Shown: positions 43,124 through 53,380 of the stretch, piece after piece | Position numbering within the stretch: the first letter of the stretch is position 1 | Layout: each line of letters starts with the position of its first letter | Source of the DNA: GWE2-40-63 sp050251815 | GTDB lineage: Bacteria > Bacteroidota > Bacteroidia > Bacteroidales > SZUA-534 | Reading direction: 5' to 3' | Assembly (NCBI GenBank): GCA_050251815.1 | Contig: JBFWMB010000012.1 | Coordinates: forward strand, 8,724 to 72,723 | Length of the DNA stretch: 64,000 nucleotides | Position numbers and translations under genes: made by a program | Notes under the pieces: model-generated | Told to the model about the DNA's origin: nothing | Database searches by the model: none | The model's input: the letters and a program-made list of their open reading frames with translations, nothing else

Positions 43124-43208
43124 AGAATTTTGCAGGAATGGATTCAGACGATTGTTGCTTCAGAGCTTTGCGGTTTTAAAACGTCACTTTTACTTTTAGC
43201 CAAAAAGC

Positions 43209-43240
43209 TTGAGGTTTGTAGCTCATTTTTTGTAGTTTTG
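43209..43240 (+). promoter_or_regulatory. Promoter of ruvA
   Basis: TTG (43209-43211), 21-base spacer, TAGTTTTG (43233-43240), 29 bases before the ruvA ATG. It may also drive sprA, which follows ruvA by 18 bases. Confidence 0.55.
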
Positions 43241-43269
43241 CCCGATTGTAAGCCAAAGTTAAAAAATCT

Positions 43270-43851
43270 ATGTACGAATACATACAAGGTACCATAGCAG
43301 AACTTACACCTGCCACAGTAGTTATCGACAACCAGGGTGTCGGTTATCATATTCAGATTTCGCTAAATACTTATTCGGCCTTATCAGGAAGAGAGCAGGC
43401 TGTTGTTTTTGTTCATCAGGTGGTGCGCGATGATGCACATCTTTTGTATGGCTTTTTCAACAAAAGTGAGCGCGAGATATTCCGCCAGTTAATATCGGTT
43501 TCAGGCATTGGTTCAAACACGGCACGAATGATTCTTTCATCGCTAAGTCCTGACGAAATCAAAGAAGCCATTCTTTCAGGTAACGTTAAACTTTTGAATA
43601 ATATAAAAGGGGTAGGGGCTAAAACGGCGCAGCGCATCATTGTCGATTTAAAAGATAAGGTGGGCAAATCGGACCTGAAGGGAGAATTTTTCCAGACCCA
43701 GAGCAATACAAACCGCGAAGAAGCGTTATCAGCATTAGTAATGTTGGGTTTTGTTAAAAGCAGCGTCGAAAAAATTCTTGATAAGCTGTTGCAGACAAAT
43801 CCCAACGCCAGTGTTGAGGAACTGGTGAAACAAGCTTTAAAATCGTTTTAA
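43270..43851 (+). CDS. ruvA: Holliday junction branch-migration protein RuvA
   Basis: The 193-residue protein has the RuvA three-domain layout: an N-terminal OB fold ('MYEYIQGTIAELTPATVVIDNQGVGY'), tandem helix-hairpin-helix motifs ('FRQLISVSGIGSNTARMILS' and 'LLNNIKGVGAKTAQRIIVDLKDK'), and a C-terminal UBA-like domain ('NREEALSALVMLGF'). The RuvAB complex migrates Holliday junctions during recombination repair. RuvB is not in the window. ruvA immediately before sprA is a gene order seen in gliding Bacteroidota. Confidence 0.96.
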   Translation: MYEYIQGTIAELTPATVVIDNQGVGYHIQISLNTYSALSGREQAVVFVHQVVRDDAHLLYGFFNKSEREIFRQLISVSGIGSNTARMILSSLSPDEIKEAILSGNVKLLNNIKGVGAKTAQRIIVDLKDKVGKSDLKGEFFQTQSNTNREEALSALVMLGFVKSSVEKILDKLLQTNPNASVEELVKQALKSF

Positions 43852-43869
43852 TTAACTGTTACCATTGCC

Positions 43870-46800
43870 TTGAAAAGACAATACCTAAGCATAGCAATAA
43901 CACTTTTTTTTGCCGGGAACTTTTTAAATGGTTGGGCACAAACCCAAGCCGATTCCATAAAGTTGCCTTATTCCCTTACACCACAAAGTCAAAACCCTTA
44001 CGATACCCGAAGACCTTCGTCGAATATTGATTTTAAAACCGACGAACTGATTACCACCGAGATTGTGTACGACGAGAAAACCAATCAATACGTGGTTCAG
44101 AAAAAAATTGGAAACGTTGTTTTGGGGGCTCCTTATACCATGAATTTTGAGGAGTTTCAACAATACAATGTACAGCAAAATCTGAAAAAGTACTGGGATC
44201 AACGCTATAAAAGTGAATCTTTTGAGCATCAGTCGTCGCTTATTCCAAAAATAAATATTGGAAGCGAAGCGTTCGAAACCATCTTCGGAAGCAACACCAT
44301 TGACATTAAGCCCAGTGGTTCTGCTGCATTAAAATTTGGAATAAAAATCACCAATTCCGAAAACCCCAACCAGCATGTCGATTTGCGCCGAAACACCACC
44401 TTCGATTTTAAGGAAGAGATTCAGATGAGTGTGGTAGGTAAAATTGGTGACAACCTGGAGATGCGTGTTAGTTATGATACCGAGAGCCAGTTCGATTTCG
44501 ATAATACCATGAACCTTCGTTATCAGGGTAAGGAAGACGATATTCTGCAAAAAATTGAAGCGGGCGATGTGAGCATGCCGCTTTCAACTTCTCTGATATC
44601 TGGAAGCCAAAGTTTATTCGGGATTTTAACCGAGATGAAATTTGGAAATCTTTACGTCACCAGTATTTTTTCGCAACAGGAAGGCGAAACCAAAACCATT
44701 CTGGTTGAAGGCGGTGCCCAAAAAAGTAGCTACAATCTTTCGGCTATTGATTACGACAGAAACCGACACTTCTTTTTGTCGCATTATTTCCGCACTCATT
44801 ACGATGAGTGGCTGGCCAATCTGCCCATGATAAATTCGCCCATCAATATTACAAAAATTGAAGTCTGGGTGACCAATTCAAAAAAAGAAACCTCGGGGGC
44901 ACGAAACATTATGGCCTTTATGGATTTGGGCGAAGAAAAAGCAACGCAAGTTTTTTATAATAACAACGAATTTGTGTTGCTCGATCCTGCTATAACTACT
45001 TACAATAGCAAGTTCCCCACAAATAAAGCCAACAGTTTGTACCAGCAGGTTGCCGACACCCAGGCAAATCCGGGTATCCGAAACATAAATATGGTTTCGC
45101 GTATTTTAAACAGCCTTAATTTTGAAGGTGGAAAACACTACGAAAAGGTAGAATACGCACGTAAGCTGGGGCCCAACGAATTTACCCTTAACGAACGGCT
45201 GGGTTATATTTCGCTGAATTTGTCGCTAAACAGCGATGAGGTTTTGGCCGTAGCCTATGAATACACCGCCAATGGCGATACTTATAAGGTGGGTGAGTTT
45301 TCGCAGGATGGTATCATTCATCCCGATGTGCTGGTAACAAAACTTTTAAAGGGGACCAATTTTAATCCCCTGCTGCCCAACTGGAAACTGATGATGAAAA
45401 ACGTGTATTCCATTGGCGGATACCAGCTGAGTCAGGAAGATTTTCGCTTTGAGGTGGAGTATTATGACGACAATATTGGAACCCGGGTTTTAAATATCCC
45501 CAATTCCGAACAGGACGAGAAGTTTATCCGGTTTCTTAACCTCGATAATCTGAATTCTCAAGGCAATTTTATTGAAACCGGCGATGGCGTGTTTGATTTT
45601 GTGGAAGGAGTAACTATTTTATCGCAAACCGGGCGCATAATTTTCCCCGTGGTGGAACCTTTTGGTCGTTATCTAACACAAAATATTGAAGACGATGGTC
45701 TGGCTGAGCGGCTTACTTACCAGGCCTTGTACGATTCTACTCAATTTAAAGCCAAACAAATCACCTCAAAAAACAAGTTTTTTTTGAGTGGCGATTACAA
45801 ATCATCGGGAGGCTCTGAGATATTTTTAAACTCATTTAATATTCCCCAGGGTTCGGTAAAAGTTACTGCTGGAGGTATTGTGTTGCAAGAGAATCTCGAT
45901 TATTCGGTCGATTACAATTTGGGTCGGGTAAAAATACTGAACGAAAGTTACCTTGCTTCGGGCACGCCCTTAAAAATATCGCTCGAAAGCAACGCTCTGT
46001 TTAGCATTCAAAGCAAAACCCTGATGGGAACCCATTTCGACTACCGTTTTAACAGCGATTTTAATCTGGGGGCTACCATTATGAATCTTACCGAGCGGCC
46101 TCTTACTCAAAAGGTGAATATGGGCGACGAACCCATAAATAATACCATTTGGGGATTAAACGGTTCGTACCGTACCGACGTTCCTTTTCTTACCCGATTG
46201 ATTGATCGCCTGCCTTTTCTTGAAACCAAAGAGATGTCGTCGATAACTGTTGAGGGTGAATTTGCCCATTTAATACCGGGACATAACAAAGCCATTGGTA
46301 GCAATGGTAATGCATTTATCGACGATTTTGAAGGAAGTGAATCCAGCATTGATTTACGCAGCCGGGTGGGCTGGGTTTTATCCAGTATTCCGCATGATAA
46401 AGAAGTTTTTCCTGAATCGGACGACTTTAGCGGGTTAAGTTCAGGATACAACCGCGCCCTTTTGGCCTGGTATCAGATTGATCCCTTATTCTTTCGTTCC
46501 ACGTCAACGATAAACGTAAGCGATGAACAGCTTTCCAGCTTGCAGGTTTACCGGGTAAACGAACGGGAAATTTACCCAAACCGCGATACGCCAAGTGGTC
46601 AACCCACAGAGATTACAACTCTCGACCTGGCCTTTTATCCTGAAGAAAGAGGTCCGTATAACTTTGATACCGAACCAACAGTACATTCTGCCGGGATAAA
46701 TAGTCAGGGAAAACTGAACAATCCTGAAACTCGGTGGGCCGGAATAATGCGGGAATTAAACACCAAGGATTTTGAAGCCCAAAATGTGGAATACATCATG

Positions 46801-49800
46801 TTTTGGATGATGGATCCTTTTGTTGAGGGCGACACGCTGAATCCGGGAGGAAAACTAAACTTTAACCTGGGAAATATATCAGAAGATATTCTAAAAGACG
46901 GCCGGAAAAGTTATGAAAACGGTCTGCCTACCGGAAATCCTCCTGCTGCAGACTCATACATAGAGACGCAATGGGGTAGGGTTCCTGCATTTCAGGCGGT
47001 AACTACCGAATTTGTTCAGGATGCTGACCTGCGTATTCGCCAGGATGTCGGGTTCGACGGGCTGAGCGGAACTTTAATAAACGAAGCTACCGGCATGACT
47101 GACGAACAGGAATTTCATGCAGTTTATCTGAATTACATCAGTCAAAATGTAAGTGACGAAACTCAAAAAGCCAACATTCTGGCCGACCCTGCTGGCGATG
47201 ATTTTCGTTATTTTCGTGGTGCAACATATGATTCAGACGAACCTGACATTTTGGAGCGTTATAAAAAATTCAGTAATTCTGAGGGTAATACTCCGGTAAA
47301 CGATAACGCCAATGTGGAATACACTACCACAGGGCAGGTAAATCCAGATGTGGAAGATATTAACGAAGATTTTACCTTGAGTGAAGGAGAATCGTACTTT
47401 CATTATACCATCGATTTGAGAAAGGAGAACTTAAAAGTAGGTAGCGGTTATATAACCGATGCGCTTACTTCGAACGTTGAAATGAAAGATGGCTCACGCA
47501 AAGAAGTTACCTGGTATCAGTTTAAAGTACCCATAAATAACCCCGATTTTAAGGTGGGAACCATTCAGGATTTTAAATCCATCCGCTTTATACGTATGTT
47601 TATGAATGAATGGAGTGAAGATGTGGTACTTCGTTTTGGCGCTTTGGAGCTGGTGCGTAGTGAATGGCGAAAGTACGATTATGCTATAAAGGAGGGCGGC
47701 GAATCAATTGGTAGTGGTGATGAAAGTCATGATCCAAACAACATTCCATTTACTGTTTCAACGGTTAACATCGAAGAAAATGGCAATCGAGCACCCATTC
47801 CCTATGTGCTTCCTCCGGGTGTTGACCGGCAGCAGGATCCGTCAAACCCGCAACTGCAAAAGCTGAACGAACAATCCATGACCCTAAAGGTTAACGGCCT
47901 TGAGGACGGATACGCCAAAGCAGTTTATAAAACCCTGAATATGGATATGCGTGACTATGGCAAGTTGCAAATGTACATTCATGCCGAAAGCATGTTCGAC
48001 GATTATCGTATTGTAAATGATTATGATGTATCGTGTTTTGTGCGCCTTGGTGCCGATTTTACCGACAATTATTATGAATACGAGGTTCCCCTGAAGATAA
48101 CTCCCTGGGGAAGTAGAAGCCGTGAAGACGTCTGGCCTGCTGAGAATAACCTGGAAGTTGATTTTGAAGAGCTGGTAAATGCTAAACTCGACCGGAATAA
48201 AGCCATGCGCAGAGCAAATTCAGAAGTTTCATATGTTGATGCCTACACGTATTATACCCAGTCGGGCAAACGAATTATTGTGAAAGGAAATCCAAACCTG
48301 GCCAACGTGAATACCCTGATGATAGGTTTAAAGAACCCTAAAGCCAAATTCAATAACCTGGTTGACGACCGGAATGAAAAATCGGTTGAAGTATGGGTAA
48401 ATGAATTGCGTTTGACCGATTTCGATGAAAAAGGGGGTTGGGCTGCAACCGGACGTGTAAGTGCCCGTCTGGCCGATTTTGGAACCCTGTCGGTTGCCGG
48501 AAGTACCACCCAACCTGGATTCGGAAGCATTGAACAAAGCGGGCAGGAGCGTGCCAAAGAAGAAACCAATCAGATTGATGTGGCTACCAACCTGGAGTTG
48601 GGTAAATTTTTCCCCAAAGAAGCTAATGTGCGTATTCCTATGTTTTTGGGTTATTCGCGAACAGCCATCAATCCCGAATACAACCCACTGGACCAGGATG
48701 TCAAACTTGAAACAAGCCTGAAGGACGAAAGCTTAACAAAAGCCGAAAAAGAAGAATTGGTGAAACAGGTTCAGGATTTAACCGAACGTAAAAGCTTAAA
48801 CTTTACCAATGTGGGCATTGGCCGTTCCGGAAAAGGCAAAACACGCTTTTATTCTCCCTCAAATCTTAGTGCAACCTATGCCTATAGCGAGCTGGCTCAC
48901 CGCGACGTTGGGGTTAAATACAATACCGTTAAAACTTATATGGGGGCATTGAATTATGTGTACAACAATCAACCTAAAAACTACACGCCGTTTAAAAAGG
49001 TGAAGTTGCTAAATAAGCCTGCCTTTAAACTCATTGGCGATTTTAATTTTTATCTGGCCCCTCAGCAGGTTTCGTATCGTTCTACCATGAACCGGAAATA
49101 CAGCGAAACCCAATTGAGGAACCTGAATAATCCGGAACAGATTTTTACGCCTACTTACGATAAAAATTTTTATTGGACCAATCAGTTCGACATTAAATAC
49201 AATTTCTCGAGGGGATTGAAGTTTACCTTTACTACCAACACCAATGCGCTTATTGAAGAACCCGACGGCCTGATTTTAAAAGAAACCTACGACGAATACA
49301 AAAAGGAAGTGTGGCAGTCGATCCGGAGTTTTGGCGCACCCAATACTTACAATCAAAAGTTTGATGCCACTTACACTTTACCTATTAATAAAATTCCGCT
49401 ACTCGATTTTGTTTCGGCCAATGCCCGCTATGCAGCTACTTACGATTGGAAAGTTGGAGCAAGGCTTAAGGAAGGCGACCTGGGCAACACCATAAAAAAC
49501 ACCCAGCAAATTACCCTGAACGGGCAGTTTAACATGGATCGGCTATATAATAAAGTGGGTTTCATCGATAAAATTGACAAAAAATACAAACGTCCAAAGC
49601 AGCAACGTAAAAAACCAACTATTGAAGATGTTAAATATGTGCAGGAAGGGGTTCGTTTTAAAGGCGGTACTCCACGTCGTATTAGTCACAACCTGGGAAC
49701 TCAGAATAATATTGTAGTTAAAGCAAAAGTTGCCGGAGGAATAGAAGTTAAGACCGATGTTGAAATACTAAGCGAAAACCGGGTTTCAGTTACCCTGGAA

Positions 49801-51279
49801 CGCGATGCCGAAGAGGTAACCATTGAAGTTACCGGGAAAAAAGAGAAACATGATAACCTGTTTGTAGTTGGTTTGGAGCATATTGTTTTGGGAGTAACCG
49901 GGATTAAACAGGTTTCCGGAACGTTTACCCAAACCCGGGGAACCGCACTATATGGATATACCAAAGACCATAGTTTTGGCTCGCTTTATAAGGACCCCGG
50001 ATTGCCGTTTATTTTTGGCTGGCAGGACGAGGGCTTTGCCCTGAAAACGGCTTTAAACGAGGGGATAATTAAAGATGCCCGCTTGGTTTCGCCTTATACC
50101 ATGACCGACAATATAGCCTGGAACTTTAAAACCACGTATCAGCCGGTTCGCGATTTACGCATTGACTTTACCGGTCAACGAAGCGAAACTGAGATTATGA
50201 CCGAATATTATTTACCCAGGGACTTTAATAAACCCGACCGCCAGGACAGAATGCAAAGTGGTTCGTACAATACCAATATCTGGATGCTGGGTTCGGCTTT
50301 TGCCAAAAAACCCGATTTGGATAATTTACAATCGGAGGCTTTTTTACAATATAAAAGGAATCTGTATGCTGTTGCTAATCGCCTGGCAGCCGGGAGGGTG
50401 CAAAATAATATAGATAAAAATTTAGGCTACGACTATGCACCGGTTTATTCCGATTCGATTTTCCCCCAGGGTTTCAACAGTACCAATCCCGATGTGGCCT
50501 TGCCTGCATTTCTGGCGGCCTATACCAATGTGAATGCATCAAACGTTAGATTAAACTTTGCCAGCTGGGCTTTTTTCCGTCCTTCGTGGCGGGTTAAATA
50601 CGACGGATTAAAGAACGTTGATTTCCTGGCCAAATATTTTAAAAATATTTCTTTATCGCATGGGTATAATGCAGCTTTTACCGTAGGTGGTTTTAAAACC
50701 AATCTGGCTTACAACTTTGACGATGCAAATGATCCGAATATTGGCATGTCGTGGGCTGTTGGCGGAACCGATTCGGCCTTATTTGTATCGCAGTACGATA
50801 TTTCGAGTTTTGCAGCTACCGAACAGTTTATTCCTTTGTTCGGTGTCGATGTTACCTGGAAGAACAACATTTTGACTCGGTTTGAATACAAAAAAACCCG
50901 GAATCTGACCATGAGCTTGGTTAATAACCAGATGGTTGAGGTTTATACCTGGGAATACACCATCGGGAGCGGTTACCGTTTCGATAAACTAAAAATAATT
51001 GTAAACCAGAAACCCATTGTCAGCGATTTAAACCTGAGGGCCGATGTAAGTATCCGTGATAACATTAGCATTACACACGATTTGTCGCAAAATAATCCCC
51101 AGGCAACACAGGGACAAAAAGTGGTAACCACAAAAATATCGGCCGATTACCGCCTGAGCGACAACCTGAACTTTCAGGCCTATTACGACCGAACACTTAC
51201 TAATCCTAAAGTAGGTTCGTTTAAGACTGTAGTTACCGAATTTGGATTCCGTTTCCAGTTTACACTGGCGAATTTATAG
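43870..51279 (+). CDS. sprA: SprA, T9SS outer-membrane translocon/gliding protein
   Basis: The 2469-residue product matches SprA (Sov), the giant 36-strand outer-membrane barrel through which T9SS cargo leaves the cell. A signal peptide (about 1-23, 'AGNFLNGWAQ') is followed by 'NIDFKTDELITTEIVYDEKTN' and many long amphipathic beta segments, and ends in 'VTEFGFRFQFTLANL'. Start is TTG at 43870: no ATG lies between the upstream stop and the signal peptide, and this codon gives a proper 'MKRQYLSIAITLFF' signal. It is needed to export the two PUL proteins with sorting tails near 5000 and 13000. It follows ruvA by 18 bases. Confidence 0.96.
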   Translation: MKRQYLSIAITLFFAGNFLNGWAQTQADSIKLPYSLTPQSQNPYDTRRPSSNIDFKTDELITTEIVYDEKTNQYVVQKKIGNVVLGAPYTMNFEEFQQYNVQQNLKKYWDQRYKSESFEHQSSLIPKINIGSEAFETIFGSNTIDIKPSGSAALKFGIKITNSENPNQHVDLRRNTTFDFKEEIQMSVVGKIGDNLEMRVSYDTESQFDFDNTMNLRYQGKEDDILQKIEAGDVSMPLSTSLISGSQSLFGILTEMKFGNLYVTSIFSQQEGETKTILVEGGAQKSSYNLSAIDYDRNRHFFLSHYFRTHYDEWLANLPMINSPINITKIEVWVTNSKKETSGARNIMAFMDLGEEKATQVFYNNNEFVLLDPAITTYNSKFPTNKANSLYQQVADTQANPGIRNINMVSRILNSLNFEGGKHYEKVEYARKLGPNEFTLNERLGYISLNLSLNSDEVLAVAYEYTANGDTYKVGEFSQDGIIHPDVLVTKLLKGTNFNPLLPNWKLMMKNVYSIGGYQLSQEDFRFEVEYYDDNIGTRVLNIPNSEQDEKFIRFLNLDNLNSQGNFIETGDGVFDFVEGVTILSQTGRIIFPVVEPFGRYLTQNIEDDGLAERLTYQALYDSTQFKAKQITSKNKFFLSGDYKSSGGSEIFLNSFNIPQGSVKVTAGGIVLQENLDYSVDYNLGRVKILNESYLASGTPLKISLESNALFSIQSKTLMGTHFDYRFNSDFNLGATIMNLTERPLTQKVNMGDEPINNTIWGLNGSYRTDVPFLTRLIDRLPFLETKEMSSITVEGEFAHLIPGHNKAIGSNGNAFIDDFEGSESSIDLRSRVGWVLSSIPHDKEVFPESDDFSGLSSGYNRALLAWYQIDPLFFRSTSTINVSDEQLSSLQVYRVNEREIYPNRDTPSGQPTEITTLDLAFYPEERGPYNFDTEPTVHSAGINSQGKLNNPETRWAGIMRELNTKDFEAQNVEYIMFWMMDPFVEGDTLNPGGKLNFNLGNISEDILKDGRKSYENGLPTGNPPAADSYIETQWGRVPAFQAVTTEFVQDADLRIRQDVGFDGLSGTLINEATGMTDEQEFHAVYLNYISQNVSDETQKANILADPAGDDFRYFRGATYDSDEPDILERYKKFSNSEGNTPVNDNANVEYTTTGQVNPDVEDINEDFTLSEGESYFHYTIDLRKENLKVGSGYITDALTSNVEMKDGSRKEVTWYQFKVPINNPDFKVGTIQDFKSIRFIRMFMNEWSEDVVLRFGALELVRSEWRKYDYAIKEGGESIGSGDESHDPNNIPFTVSTVNIEENGNRAPIPYVLPPGVDRQQDPSNPQLQKLNEQSMTLKVNGLEDGYAKAVYKTLNMDMRDYGKLQMYIHAESMFDDYRIVNDYDVSCFVRLGADFTDNYYEYEVPLKITPWGSRSREDVWPAENNLEVDFEELVNAKLDRNKAMRRANSEVSYVDAYTYYTQSGKRIIVKGNPNLANVNTLMIGLKNPKAKFNNLVDDRNEKSVEVWVNELRLTDFDEKGGWAATGRVSARLADFGTLSVAGSTTQPGFGSIEQSGQERAKEETNQIDVATNLELGKFFPKEANVRIPMFLGYSRTAINPEYNPLDQDVKLETSLKDESLTKAEKEELVKQVQDLTERKSLNFTNVGIGRSGKGKTRFYSPSNLSATYAYSELAHRDVGVKYNTVKTYMGALNYVYNNQPKNYTPFKKVKLLNKPAFKLIGDFNFYLAPQQVSYRSTMNRKYSETQLRNLNNPEQIFTPTYDKNFYWTNQFDIKYNFSRGLKFTFTTNTNALIEEPDGLILKETYDEYKKEVWQSIRSFGAPNTYNQKFDATYTLPINKIPLLDFVSANARYAATYDWKVGARLKEGDLGNTIKNTQQITLNGQFNMDRLYNKVGFIDKIDKKYKRPKQQRKKPTIEDVKYVQEGVRFKGGTPRRISHNLGTQNNIVVKAKVAGGIEVKTDVEILSENRVSVTLERDAEEVTIEVTGKKEKHDNLFVVGLEHIVLGVTGIKQVSGTFTQTRGTALYGYTKDHSFGSLYKDPGLPFIFGWQDEGFALKTALNEGIIKDARLVSPYTMTDNIAWNFKTTYQPVRDLRIDFTGQRSETEIMTEYYLPRDFNKPDRQDRMQSGSYNTNIWMLGSAFAKKPDLDNLQSEAFLQYKRNLYAVANRLAAGRVQNNIDKNLGYDYAPVYSDSIFPQGFNSTNPDVALPAFLAAYTNVNASNVRLNFASWAFFRPSWRVKYDGLKNVDFLAKYFKNISLSHGYNAAFTVGGFKTNLAYNFDDANDPNIGMSWAVGGTDSALFVSQYDISSFAATEQFIPLFGVDVTWKNNILTRFEYKKTRNLTMSLVNNQMVEVYTWEYTIGSGYRFDKLKIIVNQKPIVSDLNLRADVSIRDNISITHDLSQNNPQATQGQKVVTTKISADYRLSDNLNFQAYYDRTLTNPKVGSFKTVVTEFGFRFQFTLANL

Positions 51280-51350
51280 TTGATGCTTAAAAACAATTTG
51301 AAAATAAGGGGTATTCTGTTCGCAGACACTCGTTTATTGCAAAAAACCAT

Positions 51351-51358
51351 TAATTTTG
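51351..51358 (+). promoter_or_regulatory. -7 box of gcvH
   Basis: TAATTTTG, 40 bases before the gcvH ATG at 51399. No clear -33 element. Confidence 0.5.
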
Positions 51359-51398
51359 TAATTATTAAATAAATCCAAATAGCTAAAATAATATCGAT

Positions 51399-51776
51399 AT
51401 GAATGTTCCCGAAAATTTAATGTACACTGAAGATCACGAATGGATCAAAGTTGATGGTGATGAAGCGTTTATAGGTATAACAGAGTACGCGCAGCAGCAG
51501 TTGGGCGATGTGGTTTTTGTTGAGATTGAAACTGAAGGTGAATCGTTAGCCAAAGGTGACACTTTTGGTACCATTGAGGCCGTTAAAACTGTTTCTGACT
51601 TATTCATGCCAGTGGCTGGAGAAGTGCTTGAAGTAAACCCAAAATTGGAATCAACTCCGGAAATTGTAAATAGCGATCCCTACGGTGATGGCTGGATGAT
51701 TAAAATTAAGATAGAAAATCAGGACGAATTGACTGACTTATTATCGGCAGCAGCCTATAAAGAAACGATTGGATAA
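51399..51776 (+). CDS. gcvH: Glycine cleavage system H protein
   Basis: The 125-residue protein shuttles the aminomethyl group on a lipoyl arm between the P and T proteins of the glycine cleavage system. The lipoylation site is Lys63 in 'TIEAVKTVSDLFMPV'. 'YTEDHEWIKVDGDEAFIGIT' and 'GDVVFVEIETEGESL' are the usual N-terminal blocks, and 'NSDPYGDGWMIKI' closes the fold. No gcvP or gcvT is nearby. Confidence 0.96.
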   Translation: MNVPENLMYTEDHEWIKVDGDEAFIGITEYAQQQLGDVVFVEIETEGESLAKGDTFGTIEAVKTVSDLFMPVAGEVLEVNPKLESTPEIVNSDPYGDGWMIKIKIENQDELTDLLSAAAYKETIG

Positions 51777-51796
51777 TTATAGAAAATCATATGCAG

Positions 51797-51822
51797 AGCC
51801 GGGCTTTTGTCCGGCTTTTTTA
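51797..51822 (+). terminator. Terminator of gcvH
   Basis: AGCCGG (51797-51802) pairs with CCGGCT (51811-51816) across an 8-base loop and is followed by six T. Convergent with the alkyltransferase-like gene, it sits 20 bases after the gcvH stop. Confidence 0.8.
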
Positions 51823-51824
51823 TG

Positions 51825-52175
51825 CTATTCAAAACCTTCCATTAATTCTTTATTTGGATCCCAGAATAGTTCCTGAAAATTGATAATGGTATCATCAATA
51901 ACTGCAATTCCTTCGTTTGCTAAAAGTTCCTGCATGGTATTTGGGCCGCCAAAAAAATGCTTTCCGGTAAGCATTCCCTTTCGATTAACCACGCGATGTG
52001 CAGGTACGTATATGGCTTGAGCATGCGAGCTGTTCATGGCATAACCTACCATTCGCGACGATTGCGCTGAACCCAGAAACCGGGCTATGGCACCGTAGGA
52101 GCTTACCCGTCCGGGTGGAATCAACCGGACTACCTGATAAACCCGTTCAAAGAAATCGTTTTCAAGCTTCGCCAT
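51825..52175 (-). CDS. Alkyltransferase-like protein (MGMT fold, Cys replaced by Ala)
   Basis: The ~116-residue protein is the DNA-binding domain of the O6-alkylguanine-DNA alkyltransferase family: 'FFERVYQVVRLIPPGRVSSYGAIARFLGSAQSSRMVGYAM' and 'YVPAHRVVNRKGMLTGK'. The reactive Cys of the PCHRV motif is Ala in 'PAHRVV', so it cannot transfer alkyl groups itself. Such ATL proteins bind O6-alkylguanine and hand the lesion to nucleotide excision repair. The ATG at 52175 lies 14 bases inside the trmB end, so the two genes overlap and are likely cotranscribed. An alternative ATG at 52190 would add five residues. Confidence 0.9.
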   Translation of the reverse strand: MAKLENDFFERVYQVVRLIPPGRVSSYGAIARFLGSAQSSRMVGYAMNSSHAQAIYVPAHRVVNRKGMLTGKHFFGGPNTMQELLANEGIAVIDDTIINFQELFWDPNKELMEGFE

Positions 52176-52872
52176 CGAATTCCGGTTCAATTAAAATCTT
52201 ATTTTTTGGTAATTCGAACACAATATAATTGATGCGGTCGCCCTCATCGATATGAATTTGTTCGTAATGTGTTTGAATCGACAGAATTTCATCGGTCCAC
52301 GATTCACCATATAAATTGGGCGTGTTTTTTATCACTTTTAACTGGTTAACCCGCACAACTTCGTTGGTATATTCATACAAAAAAGTACTGTCGGTTTTTA
52401 AATGAACCAGCGCCTTGTTTTTAATAAATTTTTGGTATCGCGACAAAAAGCCTGAGGAAGTAAGTCGTTTTTTGGCCCGTCGTTTTTTCATTTGAGGATC
52501 AGGGAAGGTTATCCAGATTTCATCGACCTCGTTGGGAGCAAAAAACGAATTAATAACTTCAATTCGGGTACGAAGAAAGGCTACGTTTTTTAATCCTTCT
52601 TCAAAACTGGTTTTTGCTCCTTTCCAGATGCGCGCTCCTTTTATATCGACTCCGATAAAGTTTTTTTCTGGAAAAATTCGTGCCAGACCTACTGAATACT
52701 CACCTTTTCCGCATCCCAATTCAAGCACTAAAGGCTGCTTGTTTTTAAAAAATGTAGTGTTCCAGTTTCCCTTTAAGGCATGGTCACTGGCTACATGACC
52801 CTTTACTTCAGGTTCAATTACATGTTCAAAACGTGCATTATCCTGAAATTTTTTCAGTTTTCCTTTTCCCAC
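52162..52872 (-). CDS. trmB: tRNA (guanine-N7)-methyltransferase
   Basis: The 236-residue SAM-dependent enzyme makes m7G46 in tRNA. Motif I is 'LVLELGCGKGEYSVGLA', the acidic strand is 'NFIGVDIKGARIWKG', and the TrmB signature is 'IWITFPDPQMKKRRAKKRLTS'. Length and order fit the family. It lies upstream of the overlapping alkyltransferase-like gene and 12 bases after gldH, forming a compact - strand cluster with ricT-like, gldH, trmB and atl genes in that order. Confidence 0.94.
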   Translation of the reverse strand: MGKGKLKKFQDNARFEHVIEPEVKGHVASDHALKGNWNTTFFKNKQPLVLELGCGKGEYSVGLARIFPEKNFIGVDIKGARIWKGAKTSFEEGLKNVAFLRTRIEVINSFFAPNEVDEIWITFPDPQMKKRRAKKRLTSSGFLSRYQKFIKNKALVHLKTDSTFLYEYTNEVVRVNQLKVIKNTPNLYGESWTDEILSIQTHYEQIHIDEGDRINYIVFELPKNKILIEPEFDGEA

Positions 52873-52884
52873 AATCAGTAATTG

Positions 52885-53352
52885 TTATTTTGCTCTTTCA
52901 ATGCGTATTCCGGCGCTTGCAACATGTTTAAGTTCTTCGTCGCGCATGGCCTGTTCTAAATAAAAGGTGTATCTCCCCGAGTAGGGAAATTTTATGTTTT
53001 TACGATAGGGTATTTTGTTCGACCAGATGTTTCCGAATCCTTTGCCGAGCCATTTTCCGTTGGGTTCGGCCAGAATACATTCCAGCGTATCGCGAAGGGT
53101 GTTATTGTAAGGTATGTTGGTGGTTATAAAAAAGTACATGTTGCTGTATTTATACTGTCCACTAATGCGGTTGTTTATGTAAACATTATAAACGGACGTT
53201 GAATCAATAATTTCTACCTCGAACTGTAAAACACTGTCTTTGTGCCAGGTTTCGTTAGCAAAATCAACATTTTGCTCATACAGCCTGTTGCTGTCGCAGG
53301 CTAATGCTAATGCAATCAGAATTAGAAAAGCAATTGTATTAAGAATTTTCAT
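52885..53352 (-). CDS. gldH: Gliding motility lipoprotein GldH
   Basis: From the ATG at 53352 the product is 155 residues with a lipoprotein signal ('LALAC', Cys19). The body has the GldH features 'YEQNVDFANETWHKDSVLQF', 'YSNMYFFITTNIPYN', 'LGKGFGNIWSNKIPYRKNI' and 'GRYTFYLEQAMRDEEL'. GldH is required for gliding in Flavobacterium and is conserved in T9SS-bearing Bacteroidota, where its exact role is unknown. An upstream in-frame ATG at 53370 would add six residues before the signal. Its PSP1-family neighbour is a common partner. Confidence 0.9.
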   Translation of the reverse strand: MKILNTIAFLILIALALACDSNRLYEQNVDFANETWHKDSVLQFEVEIIDSTSVYNVYINNRISGQYKYSNMYFFITTNIPYNNTLRDTLECILAEPNGKWLGKGFGNIWSNKIPYRKNIKFPYSGRYTFYLEQAMRDEELKHVASAGIRIERAK

Positions 53353-53380
53353 TGGTGCAGATTCATTCAATTTGATGCAA

